From Spirogloea muscicola (Eukaryota; Streptophyta; Zygnematophyceae; Spirogloeales; Spirogloeaceae), in assembly GCA_009602725.1 (NCBI GenBank), contig WELB01000040.1, positions 510,565 through 561,291 on the forward strand: a stretch of DNA of 50,727 nt, in the 5' to 3' direction. Positions within the stretch are counted from its first letter, which is position 1. Each line of letters opens with the position of its first letter. The notes beneath the pieces were generated by a model. The model was not told the origin of the DNA and searched no databases. It saw only the letters and a program-made list of their open reading frames with translations. The translations under genes were made by a program, and so were the position numbers. Shown piece after piece: positions 1-10,844 of this stretch.

Positions 1-548
1 AAGGGCGCCGCCGTCGGCGCCAGCGCCAAGCGCAGCGAGCACAGCGGCGGCCCTGCCGCCGCCGCAGCGGCCTGGGCGGACGAGGCGCCCGCCGCCTCGG
101 AGTGGGGGTCCGCAACGGCAGGTAGTCCTCTCCTCGCCTTCATGGCTGCGTCGGCGGCCTATGCCGGCGGTGGCGGTGAGCCCCTCTTGCGGCCGTCCAA
201 GCGCCGGAGGCCGGGGGCCAGGCACGCCTACACTGGACGGCTGCGAGGACGGCGTGGCTGCAGCTTCGAGCCCCTCGTTTGAGCTCGCCTTGCGGTCCCT
301 GTCGCTGAAGCCTCTCGCGTCCATGCCCTTGTCGGCGCCTCGCAGACGAGGACGAGGAGCACGACGACGTGGAGGTGCTGCTGCGCCAGTTCGACCTGGA
401 CGGCAAGTACGGGCCCTGTCTCGGCGTCACGCGCGCGCAGCGGTGGCAGCGCGCCGCCAAGCTCGGCCTCGACCCGCCCGCCCACGTCCGCCACCTTCTC
501 GAGCAGGCCGGCGGCCAGCCCCAGTGCCTCTGGGAGGGCCGCGTGTGA
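1..548 (+). CDS. POLD4: DNA polymerase delta subunit 4 (p12), C-terminal part
   Basis: Small subunit that stabilises DNA polymerase delta at the replication fork in the nucleus. Two exons are visible: 1-121 (frame opens at base 1, upstream part off the window) and 346-548, joined in phase 1 across a GT-AG intron. About 107 residues are readable. The first 40 are Ala/Ser-rich and poorly conserved. After an acidic DEDEEHDD stretch comes the family core: LLRQFDLDGKYGPCLGVTRA, then a QRWQRAAKLGLDPP segment, then a short tail ending before TGA at 546-548. This core (FDL..KYGPC.G.TR..RW.RA..LGL.PP) is diagnostic of the POLD4 family. The N-terminal PCNA-binding motif would lie off the window. The assignment is secure; the start cannot be seen. 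Confidence 0.9.
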
Positions 549-559
549 AAGGAGGACCC

Positions 560-2452
560 TCTGGCACGATCAGCCCTCCTCGGCATACACCATCACTTGA
601 GCTGTTCTGCAAAGGCTTCAGCGCCTCTCCAGTGTCGGCCGAGAGTAACTCTGCCGATACGAGAGATATGGGTAAGCGCCCGAGCTCAGCGTAAGCCCGG
701 GCTCAACAGAATGCCGGCGAGCAGTGGTGGTTTTATGTAGGCCCCCATTTGATGGGCACAACGTCCACCATAGAGCGAGACCTTGATTTCTTGTCAGAAG
801 GCCTGGACGCTTTGCTTGTGCTCATCCCAGCGCAGCGCCTGGATGGCGTAGCGTAGCTGCTGATGGCTTGTAATAGTTCCCTTGCAAAGTTGTTAATGGA
901 AATCACGGAGGCATACGCCGTTGCACATGCACTAAGTTGCATGGTCTTGCTGGTGACCTGACATGCGCAATCTCATGGCTTCAGATGCAATCTACAGGCT
1001 AATAGTTGGAGCAGCTATCCCTATTTAAAATTTGATTGCCACACTGGACGCAATTCGGTATATTTTAAGAAAGGACGTCTTCCACGAAGTGCTGCTGCAT
1101 CCAATGTTGTCATACTTCCTTGAAAAGGCAGCCCTTCACTGGAGGAGGATTTGTCACTGGTGTTAAAGCGGAAGGAGCTGCAGGCTAGAGCAGAGTCTCT
1201 TCGGAGATGTTGCAAGTCAAACTGGCCATGCAGAGATATTGCAAGCCAAAATGGGCGTTTTCATATAGATACAATTGGCACATGTTGCTTTCTTGACCTC
1301 TCCTACAGGCTGCACGAGTGAACGATGCCACGTGCAAGATGGATTGCTAAACCAGCTACTCTGAAGGTTCACCCGTGCCTCCCTACCTTGCGTGCTGCAG
1401 GTGCATCGGGGCTGCCTCCCTGCTGGCCATGTTCATGTCTCTGGAGTAGCAGCAACAAAGCGTGACGCTTGGCTGCACGCCTGTGAACTAAGATGAGTAC
1501 CAGAGATGGGAATATTGTGCCGTGCTCCCTAACGTTCAGCTGGGTGTAGTGGTAGGCCCTAACATGCAATTTCGCAGTTGAGGCCCTACAGCAAGGAGCG
1601 TGTGATAGAAAAGAGAGACGATCGTTGGCATGGATGAGCCGACCAGCCAAGAGTGTTCAGCTTGGCACGTCCTGTACCTACGCAAGGGCCTCATGCCGGG
1701 ATGTTCATAATCTGGAATAGCAACCAGAAGCAAACATTTCGAGCAGGAGAGGATGTAACTTTCTATGAGGCATGATCTGTCTCTGATGTCTCTCTAGAGC
1801 CAGCTATCGACTGCAGAACAGTGCTGTGAGAGGGTTCCAGAATTGAGCAGAGGAGGCAGCATGGGAGGCCAGCTTTGGGTGGCTAAGTCAGCGTAGGGTT
1901 TTGAGGGGCCAGGAAGGCGTCTGTTGCAGGAGAGGGCCACCATGGGCAAAATAATAGATTTAGTGCACATCTTCCTATGTGCTATGATACGTGGCTGATA
2001 TTATTGTATATTGCCCCCATGAGTCGGGTCTGAGGGCCTTGTCTCGACACAATTCTCATTCCTTATCGCAAGCCCAAATGCAGGTGCACTTGATTTTGAA
2101 TTTGCCGATGTCTAATTATGACCAGTACTTGTGTACTCTATTGCAATAGAGGACCACTCTCCTGTTGCTCCCATTATTCAAACGTAATGGATATGATCAG
2201 ATGCGTGTTGGTCTTGGAAGAGCTTCTCTGACACAAGTGATAGTCAGTTGAGCTTGAGTTATCTTGAGGAGGCGCACAAGGAAGCCTAGGTGCACAGTGG
2301 AATCAGCAGCGCTGCACCTCAAAGACTTATTTCTGGTGGTGGTTGAGCAGGTAAGCTACAGTGCAAGGACCTTCATCAGCTACCTCGAGAGACATTTCCG
2401 AGAACGACTGGAAGAACCCATCAAGACATATGGGGCCGTACAAAATTCTTAA
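560..2452 (+). other. Possible unidentified plus-strand gene, exons incomplete
   Basis: Several stretches read like exons of one plus-strand gene, but I cannot identify the protein. A segment ending at 671 has a strong GTAAGC donor. It joins in phase to 741-847 (contains STIERDLDFLSEGLDALLV), which joins in phase 0 to an exon starting at 1074 (contains DVFHEVLLHPMLSYFLEKAA). A further open stretch at 2351-2452 (contains FISYLERHFRERLEEPIK) ends at a TAA and could be the last exon. The exons between 1180 and 2350 are unresolved, and no convincing start codon is seen. Parts of the same DNA are also open on the minus strand, so the strand is not certain. The rest of the interval up to 2790 shows no recognisable gene. 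Confidence 0.33.
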
Positions 2453-2790
2453 TGGAGGTAGCTGTACCAATATCGAGAAGGAACAAATGTCACTTGAGCA
2501 TTTGCAACCAAGGGTCCTCTTTGTGCTTATACGAAAGGCTACTCGTGACTCTCTTCTACATGCCACTCAAAGAGGCCGTTCGGGCCTGCAAAGGCCAAGC
2601 AAGCCTGTGTAAGCCATGTGGCCCTCGCTGCTAGCTGCAAAGCAGCCCCCAACACTTACAATTGACAAGGTTTTGTTGACATTCCTCTGACTTGTGGTTG
2701 TGAACACAATGTAGCGTGCTTATCTACTGACGTAAGAGGCTTAGAAAGTCAGAGCTACGTGCAGATTGACCTACATCTAAAGCAAACACT

Positions 2791-3607
2791 CTAGCACGAC
2801 CACTGGCCATTGAAGCACTCACCCCAAGGGAAGGTCTTGTTTCGAATGTGCAGGTATGAGTATGCCTGGCAGCACAGACGACAACATAGGAGTTCTTCAA
2901 CTTAGGCACTCAAAGTACATGTCTCCAAGGAAAGTCCCCAAGCTATGACGATCAGCAGTACTCCATTCACACGTGATATCGGGGTTCCTAGCATGACCTA
3001 CAAAGACGCAAGAAAAGCTGCTATAATGCTCCTCTATACTGCTCTTTGTGAGCTTCCTGCTATGCAGAATACTCCTGGCAACAACGAAGCAGCACAAGCA
3101 GCGTGCTTAGTAGTGTGCTGTCTGATGCATCTAGTGTCCTGTACATCAAGATGTGTAAGCCTCTTCTGCTGACCGGCTGGTCGTGGTGCTCGTGCTCCTC
3201 TCTGCCGACGAGATTGTAGGTGGTGAGGCCAATGCAGCCAGCGAGGGCGGCAAAGGTGACATTGCGCCACTTGGCGGCCTCAGCTGTAGCACCCGTGCAC
3301 ATGGGCCAGCACTCACGTCAGCCCTTTCGCGGCACTTAGCGTGCCATTAGGGCCTGATCGACGTCAAGGACCCGTCGGTGGGGTTTGCCCGACGCCAGGG
3401 GCTCTTCAGGCGTGACCGGCTTCCGGCAGGTCCATCTGAAGTGTGCAAGTCGCCAAAGGCAGGCGGCGGTGGCTCACCGGCGTCGTCCTCGCCCGACCCG
3501 TGCCCGGACATGGCCCGCCGCGCCCCCAGCAGCAAAGCCGGCGCGCGGGCGCCGCCGGGGGCGGCGGNCGCGCCCGCGCGCGCCAGCCGCCGCGCAAGCG
3601 CGGACAT
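2791..3607 (-). CDS. COX6A: Cytochrome c oxidase subunit 6a, mitochondrial
   Basis: Nuclear-encoded small subunit of respiratory complex IV in the inner mitochondrial membrane. Three minus-strand exons, 3478-3607, 3174-3283 and 2791-2865, join in matching phases (1, then 0) and give about 104 residues. Exon 1 encodes an Arg/Ala-rich presequence beginning MSALARRLARAGA, typical of mitochondrial targeting, and ends at a GTGAGC donor. Exon 2 holds the single membrane helix after KWRNVTF and the His-rich EHEHHDQP. Exon 3 begins AYSYLHIRNKTFPWGECF, the family signature (YLHIR.K.FPWG). The stop is TAG at 2791-2793. One N at 3568 lies inside the presequence. Length and domain order match the family. 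The upstream flank is a dispersed repeat at 3698. Confidence 0.9.
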
Positions 3608-3697
3608 GGCGGCGGAGGAGGCAGAGGCGGGGGAAGCGCCTGGCTCGAGGCTGCGTTTGTGAGTGCGGGCCGTCTGCGCCACTCTTGTAACGACGAA

Positions 3698-3990
3698 AGT
3701 GGCTCTCCCAATGGGGGCAAGGGCTGTGGAAAGCCAGCCCGACGAGAGAGAAGGCGCGCGGTGCGCATGAAAGTGAGAGGGAGGCCAATTCTGGCATTCT
3801 ATAAATGTCCTCTTAACTGGGTATTGAGCTGGCTAAGGGGGACACTAAATATCCCCGACTGAGCACATGCATATCGGACAAGCTATTCCGAGGAGCCACA
3901 CCACCACCACGGAAGCCATTAGCCTGGGCTAATGCACGACCAGCACGCTGGTGTATCGCGAGTGCCTGGGAGCGCTGTATAGCGCCCGAA
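3698..3990 (-). repeat. Dispersed repeat, LTRGY family, nearly complete tail copy
   Basis: On the minus strand this copy reads from a degenerate frame with RSQALAIHQRAGRALAQANG and SLSDMHVLSRGY (about 3836-3985), through a tail with ACTGGGTA and GCGCGCGGTGCGCATGAA-like blocks, to the hairpin GGGCTGGC...CAGCCC and the end block CCCCATTGGGAGAGCCACTT near 3700. The same blocks in the same order occur at 36700-36985, 38885-39160 and 46975-47275. One extra base near the end of this copy removes the stop found in its relatives, so it is decayed. Confidence 0.8.
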
Positions 3991-5280
3991 ACGGAATATA
4001 TCGCTACTATAATGACAGCTTATCTGCCAAGTAACCGTCATTTCGTTGTACTGTGCTTTGGGTTGAGGTGGCATGACCTGGCGACATCTGCAATTGCTAT
4101 TTGAGACAGATCATTAGCTGCGATCAAGATATTTTCTTGGTACAAAGGTTGACACTGCTTGTCAGATGACCTTGGACACGGGAAGCTTGTTCCTACAGAA
4201 TTTGGAGTTGATGTACCAATGTGATTGGGTCCGCAGCTGTTGTGTGCAGCATGGGAGCCAGAGACTGGGCGGAAACAAACCACTGCATCGAGCATGACCA
4301 ATATTCATGTCATCAATTCAGGCTGGCTCACGACGGCTAGCTTAGTGCCCGCTTGCTTTACTTTGGTGGAGCTGAGGCATCTGGGAGGAGCGCAAGTCTG
4401 CAATGGGGACTTAGAAGTCCTCACTGCATCAAGACTAGTTGCTTCATAACTAGGAACTTGGCCTGCTTTTGCAAGACTACTCCAGGAAGCAGTATGTGAT
4501 TGCACCTGTTGCAGGTATGTCCGGTCAACAGCACTGTAAACTGACAAGTAGTCAGGGAGATGGTTGTTAGTCAGTGAGCCTGGAAAACGCGTCACGCAGC
4601 TCTGCAGCACATACTTCTCGGATGTGACTGGAGGCCACAATGATGCTTGATGCTTCCAGTGGAGCAATCAGACTTTCACAAGACTGCAAGTCATGCAGGC
4701 TGTATCAACCCTTGGCTTTCAGAGAGATGGACATGCACAGGTACACCTGCCACCTTGGTGCTGTCTTGACATTTGAGGGCCATGACTTTTTCATCGAATT
4801 CTAGTAAAGCAAGCTGCCAATCCGACAACCAAGACAACCAAGACAAACAGCCACATTTTCGCCAGGCGCAGGAAGCTACTGAGATCTGCTTTCAGTTCCT
4901 TAGTACATCTGGCATAGACCGGTCTTTGTGATAGAGAGTCGTGCGTCAAGAAGCGGAGTCAGAAGGTTTGTGCAACTGGCACTGACAAAGTCAGCACAAC
5001 AAGCTGCGCTGCACCTTGTTGCTGCTCCAGGCTTGTGCAGCCCAACCTCCTATATAGACATCGACAGATTCTGAGTGCCCAGAAGTTGAACCCTGTGCCT
5101 GCCTTGACAATAGGCACTTGCATGAGCTTGCTACCGGTTGCTTGATCCTGGTAATGCATGACATCCATGTGGCGAGCCTAATATCTGCCGCGTTGACCAC
5201 ATCCAAGTGACTCATTGTTGCCAAGCTAATTCAACAGTTGTTTTGCTCATCAAACGACAACATACAGAAGCTAAAATCCA
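3991..5280. other. Gene-poor interval with weak minus-strand exon candidates
   Basis: No recognised gene. Two minus-strand open stretches look exon-like. One is at about 4505-4640, ending in a CAG|GTGC donor-like site; it contains LTNNHLPDYLSVYSAVDRTY. The other is at about 4038-4165; it contains NILIAANDLSQIAIADVARS and ends at a TGA. They could belong to one small minus-strand gene, but I recognise neither and the joins are not fixed. The remainder is AT-richer and featureless to me. Confidence 0.25.
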
Positions 5281-6802
5281 CTATTTGCTCTTACATTCTT
5301 CAGCATTGCCTCCTGCAGGCATTGTGCCAGAAGCTTCAATTGGGACGTGAGTAAGTGCGGTCCCACGCAAGTTGTTCCGAAGCATGTTGCCAAGAAGAAC
5401 CCAATCCTTCACCTACAAAATGATAACGAGGGCCTTCTGGCATGAAATATCAGCAACTGATAAAGACAGCCACATTGACCACTAGGCCCAGGAAATATGT
5501 GCAGTGGTTGTAGGTATCTGCAGCGAAAGCTGGTCTTCTGCACATTCATGATCATTAGGCAGCACACTTTCACAACTGCTGCAACAGTATTCTGAGTACT
5601 TTCAGCTGAATGTACATGAAGTAGGACTACTTACAATCAGCATCAATCATCCAGCAAGGAGTCTGCTGTCTTTGGTGACAGTTGCTATGCAGGTACTTAG
5701 TGTAAGATGGAGAAGCGCACCTGGCGCATGCCGAGCTGGTGGAGGCAGAGGCCAGTAGCGCAAGCTATGGTGCCCACCGCAAGCGTCGAGATAGCAAAAG
5801 CTCGCCCTGGCATGCGAGCTCCCCCATCACCCTTCTTCACTAGTACCGCGGCGGCTACAGCCTGGCAAAGATGCACGTGAGGGCGCCTCAACACTCAGCA
5901 CTTAGCAATCAACACTGGCGGAAGTTGACGTCACAATGGCAGCTTTGGCTGCTGTAGTCCTTACAAGCTCTCTGACCTCTTGGAGCGAAACAACATGTAA
6001 GGAGTCACTGAGGTGTCAAGCAAGCGACTTGATGCAAGTGACTTGATCACCACGGGCCAGTTCATAATGCAGGAAGCATTTGGGGACAACGGCTCCTAGT
6101 GCCTCTGCAGATTGCAGCGCACCTGCGAAATAGCGCCGGCCCCAAAGAACCAGCCAGCCATGTTGTGATCAGGGCTTGTCCTGCACGCAGCACCAATGCA
6201 ATCAGCTGCCAGCAACTCACATACATCCCCGGAAGTGCAAAGAGGCATATAACCTTCTAGCTGTGCACAGAACCAGGCAGAGAAAATGCCTACAAGGCTT
6301 AGGCTAGCGTCGACAGCAACGCACCCCACCAGCCTCCACTCAAGCAAGTTAACTGTGTTCTGAGAAACAAGTTCACCCCGAGAGCTGAATTCAGTGAGAC
6401 CAGACTTCTTATATCCAATGATTGGGATCAGGGCGTTTCAATCGGGAGTGGTCACAGACTATTGACAACTCAAGTCCAAAGATTGCCTTCATGGCCAAAG
6501 TCTGAGTTTCGCACCAGATCTGCTTGACCTTTCATCTCGACCCTACTGCTTGTGGGTTCAGAGTTTTCTTATCTGGCTCTGGACCTTGAAGTAAGTGGGG
6601 CACCTCACCTCGCCAAGTCGGGCTGCAGCGGCGCTGCCTGCATCACGTCGCTCCCTGTCGTCGGCGAGATGCGCCGCCAACAAAGAGCCAGATGTGGATG
6701 GTCACCGCTCACAAGCCTCGAAGCCCTTTTCCTCGGTTGCAGCTCTCCTGGGTTTTGCAGCTCCGCCAGCAGGCGACGCGAGCACTTCTTCAGACCCGCC
6801 AT
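5281..6802 (-). CDS. Small two-helix membrane protein, TMEM242-like (tentative)
   Basis: Four minus-strand exons, 6713-6802, 6123-6260, 5721-5861 and 5281-5412, all join in phase 0 and give about 166 residues. Exon 1 starts MAGLKKCSRRLLAELQ and is the least certain part. Exon 2 is Cys-rich (GDVCELLAADCIGAACRTS) and ends in a first hydrophobic segment, AGWFFGAGAIS. Exon 3 completes that segment, has a KKGDGG loop, and carries a second membrane helix, AFAISTLAVGTIACATGLCL. Exon 4 (VKDWVLLGNMLRNN) is a short polar tail ending at TAG. Two helices with a KK loop and a short charged tail after LGMRQVKDW resemble TMEM242, a mitochondrial inner-membrane assembly factor for complex I and ATP synthase. 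The similarity is weak and the family name is an inference. Translation could instead begin inside exon 2 at 6161. Confidence 0.45.
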
Positions 6803-8527
6803 AGCCGCTCGCCTCCGTCGTAAGCAGCCATTGCAGCGGGGCTCCGGCCCTTCTGCCAGGCACCTTCGTGGGACAGGGTCCGCCAAGGAGCACGCACTGA
6901 CAAGCTGCGCCTCAAAGGCCCACGGCGAGGCACCGAGTACATGTGATGCTGCTGCAACGCCACCCTTGCGATCGTCCTGGTCCCTCGGACACACGATCGT
7001 GCTCTTCCACCTGAGCTGCGGTGTCGCTGTGCATGGCGGTCGGCCGCAGCAGGCAAAAGCTCACGGCGCCACAAGAAAGTCTGACACTGCTGTTGTGGGA
7101 CGTTTGTATGACATGTGGGCATGATAAGGTACACGATCTCTGGGGTAATGCTTTGGTATCGAATGTCAAACTTAGTACCTTGCTTTCTGCGCCATCCGGC
7201 TCCTTCCGGCCTTGTCCATTCTTTTGGGCTGGCCTTTCCCAGCCCCTATCCTCTGTATGGGCGAGCACTTCTCTTTGGTGTCAAATGCAGCAGAAGCACT
7301 ACAAAGCAAGGCATTCCATTCAGAACTGTCCGATTAGGGCAAGGAGCACCCGGCTTGGAGGCTTTAGGAGCTGTGACATGCCTCAATTGACATGCCCCAC
7401 CTGTCACTAAGCAGTGCATGTTCGTCACTGGGAGTAGCAATCAAGCTGAGAAGACAATACTGGAAATGAAACAGAACCAATACTGATGCATTGCTAAGAC
7501 CAAGTCAGAATGACTGGAAGAACTCTTCCCCCAGCAGTCTATGCCGTTAATAACGCCTCAGTAGAGGGCGGTGGCTGTGAGAGGCCAGCCCAGAAGAAGA
7601 ATACGGAGGAAACCGTGGGGAAAAATCTGGAGTTGCTCTAGCGACTGTTACTACCAGAACACTTCTGTTCTACTCAGCAGATACATCATGTAGAAAAGTA
7701 AAGCTGGGCTTTGCCATTGCACGCCCAGCAGAGCATCTAAACTACACAAAAGATACTCACAGATCGCTGAGTTGTTCCAAACAGTTGTGTATGGTTGGAT
7801 AGATAGGGCAAGTGCAAATGAGATTTTCCCCGTTTCAGACTCCAGAGGTCATGAGAATCAGCAAGAGCGAAGACAAATCTTTGGCAGTGCAATGAGGTTG
7901 GCATATTACATAGGACGCTCAATATTCTTCTTAGACCCTAGCCTACTTGAGAGATTGTGAAGCGAGTGCAAGCGAGTGCAGTGAGACATGTCAGGCCTTT
8001 CTCGAGAAGCAATGACATTCTCGAGGAAGACAATCATTGTCACACTCAATAGAACAGGGCATGAGAAGAGAGCCCGGCTCAATGGTGCAAGTAATATAAG
8101 ATGACTTGACTACAAATAGCACCTCGATTGCCACATGGGTGGTCAACGTGTTCCACACATACTGGTAAATCATGGCTGCAGCAGAGATGGATGCAGTGTC
8201 TGTACGATCACAATAGAGACTCCAGCAGAGTAGGGGAGCCTCAAGCAATGGTTATTTGTATATAGGCTCCTCAGCATGAGGAGACACTCGTGCTATATCA
8301 AATGAGACACTTGTGCTATATCAAATGCTTACCTATCTAGCTACTAAGACTACAAACGAGAGAATAGCTAATGTCAAATCAGAGAAGGGGACGTGCTTAA
8401 CGATTCCAACTCAAGGTGGCCACCGTCAAAATTAAGTGCCGAGCCGCGCACACAGCGCAGCAACGGCTAGCGCACGCAACACAGTGACAGGATGCTCTGG
8501 AGCCTTGCGGCTGCAAGAAGGCTTGTC
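6803..8527. other. Intergenic interval with repeat fragments
   Basis: Contains the 5' side of the TMEM242-like gene, two hairpin-module repeat fragments (7196-7266 and 7560-7605), and the 3' flank of the ERF gene. The long open frames near 6550-7130 on both strands overlap the predicted first exon and have no family features. I see nothing else I can support. Confidence 0.5.
7196..7266 (+). repeat. Hairpin-module repeat fragment
   Basis: Reads CCTTGTCCATTCTTTTGGGC, then TGGCCTTTCCCAGCCCC and a diverged end block. It matches the tail of the LTRGY repeat family. A second, opposite-facing fragment lies at 7560-7605. Confidence 0.7.
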
Positions 8528-10140
8528 TCAGCAGAAACCCAAGGGTGCCCACTGCGTGTAGAGCTCCATGGCAGGCTCACCAGCACAGTCGCCCAGGAGA
8601 AGCATGTCATCAATGTCGCCAATGAGGGCCAGTGCGTCACCCACGGCGGCGCCACTGCCAAATGCTTCGGCGGCGTCAAAGTTGTCAAGGAGGAGGCGTT
8701 CATCAAGGCACACATCGCCAGGGATGACCCAGCTCTCTGCCGGCAAAGCTGACGTAGTACCACCAGGACCGTCAGGCCACTGTCCTCCAAGGTTGCTGTC
8801 TTCAGTGAGTGCAGAGAACTCGGAGCAATCGGTCTGGAGAGGCTCCAGGTCGTTGCTGAAGTCATCCCAGCCCCCTGGCCGCAGGCCCTCGCTGCACGCT
8901 GCTTTCACTGTAGCAGGACCTGCTGCGTGAGGCTCAATCTTGGCAGCCAGCGCCGCCTGCCGCTTGGCCACCGGCAGCGCTGCAGCAGCAGCACCATGAG
9001 CATCCGACGTCCGTGCCGATCCGCCATTGGTGCAACCTGCTGTGTCGCCGGCGGTCTTAGCGGTGACCGTACTGGGAAAATTGCAGCGGGCTGCATCACC
9101 ACGTATTTCACGAGCCTTGGTGTCGTACGCTCGTGCCGCTTCCTCGGCGCTGTCATAAGTGCCGAGCCACTTTCGACCACCGCCGCGCGGATCCCGGATC
9201 TCCGCGGCCCACTTGCCCCACGGCCGCTGCCGCACGCCACGGTACCCACAGACGCCGTTGCCGCTGCCGACACCTCCCCCAGGCCACGCGCGTAGCTTAG
9301 CGGCCTTCAAGCCATCACCGCCACAGGGTACCTTCGAAGGAGGAGCCCCTCCTGCTGCTGGCCGCTTGGCAGCCGGCCCTGACAAGGGGCGCTGCATGGG
9401 GAAGGGCCCGCCAACAGCTGAGCAGGTCGAGGCGCCATAGCCATTGAGACGGCGGCGGAGGTCCCCCCACCAGTCGTCAGGGTCCGAATCCGACGTCGAG
9501 ACTGGCACCAAACAGAGTCCAGCACACGCAGCCAAGCTCAGCAGCCAGCACAACCGGTCCCTTTGCAGCTGTAACTGTGGAATCCCACTGCCAAAGGCAG
9601 CATCAGGAAAGCCAGAGCTACCAGACATGCACAGCGATATCTTCGTCTCAGCTGGCGGGAAGACGACTGGTCACCTCGTTCGCCCTCGGATTCCGACAGG
9701 ATGGCGGGCCGCTCCGCCAGGGAGCTGCTTCGGGGGTGGTAAGCGGAGCCTGACGAGGAGGTGGAGGGAGAGGGCGGGGGACGGCACGCCGGGAAGGCCG
9801 CCGGCGTGGCGGCGGGCCCGGCCGCGGCGCCGCAGCGCCGATGGTCGTCGTCCGACGAGGACTCGTCGGTTGCGTCGGGGTCGTCAAGGGCGCAGGCAGC
9901 GCCCGCCGTGCCGCCCTGCCGGATGTGCACGCGCATGCCCGGCGCCGTCGCCATCCCCGCCACCGCCGGCGACGGCACCGCCGCTGCGGTGCCACCCCGG
10001 GCTGCGATCTCGAAGAGGGCCGACGGGGAGCTGGCCGCGGCCGACCACCGCAATGAGCCGCCGCAGCCGCCGTTTCCAGGGGCGTCGCAGCAAGCCGGGG
10101 GCGGAGGCCCGGGGGCCGGGCCGACGAGGGGGCCGGGCAT
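8528..10140 (-). CDS. AP2/ERF-domain transcription factor
   Basis: Nuclear DNA-binding protein of the plant AP2/ERF family. Exon 2 (8528-9501) carries one ERF-type AP2 domain at about 9030-9230: [19 protein letters not shown], then [18 protein letters not shown] and ARCNFP. The WAAEIRD and YDTAEEAA-type blocks mark the ERF rather than the DREB subgroup. After the domain come Ala-rich and acidic stretches (activation-like) and a tail ending before TGA at 8528-8530. I predict an upstream exon ending at 9675, joined in phase 1 to 9501. This removes a hydrophobic segment that unspliced reading would include and joins LSESEGER to [13 protein letters not shown]. The start is uncertain: in-frame ATGs lie at 10140, 9954 and 9936, and an N gap begins just upstream. 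A single AP2 domain excludes the AP2 subfamily; target genes are unknown. Confidence 0.85.
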
Positions 10141-10167
10141 GGCGGGCGGACTCGCCCACTTTCCGCC

Positions 10168-10666
10168 NNNNNNNNNNNNNNNNNNNNNNNNNNNNNNNNN
10201 NNNNNNNNNNNNNNNNNNNNNNNNNNNNNNNNNNNNNNNNNNNNNNNNNNNNNNNNNNNNNNNNNNNNNNNNNNNNNNNNNNNNNNNNNNNNNNNNNNNN
10301 NNNNNNNNNNNNNNNNNNNNNNNNNNNNNNNNNNNNNNNNNNNNNNNNNNNNNNNNNNNNNNNNNNNNNNNNNNNNNNNNNNNNNNNNNNNNNNNNNNNN
10401 NNNNNNNNNNNNNNNNNNNNNNNNNNNNNNNNNNNNNNNNNNNNNNNNNNNNNNNNNNNNNNNNNNNNNNNNNNNNNNNNNNNNNNNNNNNNNNNNNNNN
10501 NNNNNNNNNNNNNNNNNNNNNNNNNNNNNNNNNNNNNNNNNNNNNNNNNNNNNNNNNNNNNNNNNNNNNNNNNNNNNNNNNNNNNNNNNNNNNNNNNNNN
10601 NNNNNNNNNNNNNNNNNNNNNNNNNNNNNNNNNNNNNNNNNNNNNNNNNNNNNNNNNNNNNNNNNN
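10168..10666. other. Assembly gap (run of N)
   Basis: 499 undetermined bases flanked by very GC-rich sequence and a 12-base G run on the right side. The 5' end of the ERF gene may extend into it. Confidence 0.99.
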
Positions 10667-10844
10667 GGGGGGGGGGGGCGCGATCCGACGGCGCCCGGCC
10701 GCCAGGGGATCCGAGCAGATATTTACCCCCGCCCCGCCCGCCGGTTGCCACCCCCGGACCCCCGCCCCGTAATTAACGTGAGTAACGTGCACAGCCACTG
10801 TGCACCCCCACCAAACCCTCCCCGTGATTGACGTGCACAACCAG

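Noticed and set aside
161-694. Long plus-strand open frame over POLD4
   Set aside because: It is out of frame with the POLD4 core and Arg/Ala-rich, as expected from GC-rich shadow translation. Only its last part (after about 560) may be real and is noted as a candidate.
733-942. Minus-strand exon candidate
   Set aside because: A short plausible peptide can be read, but no upstream minus-strand exon joins it, while the plus-strand reading joins in phase to neighbours on both sides.
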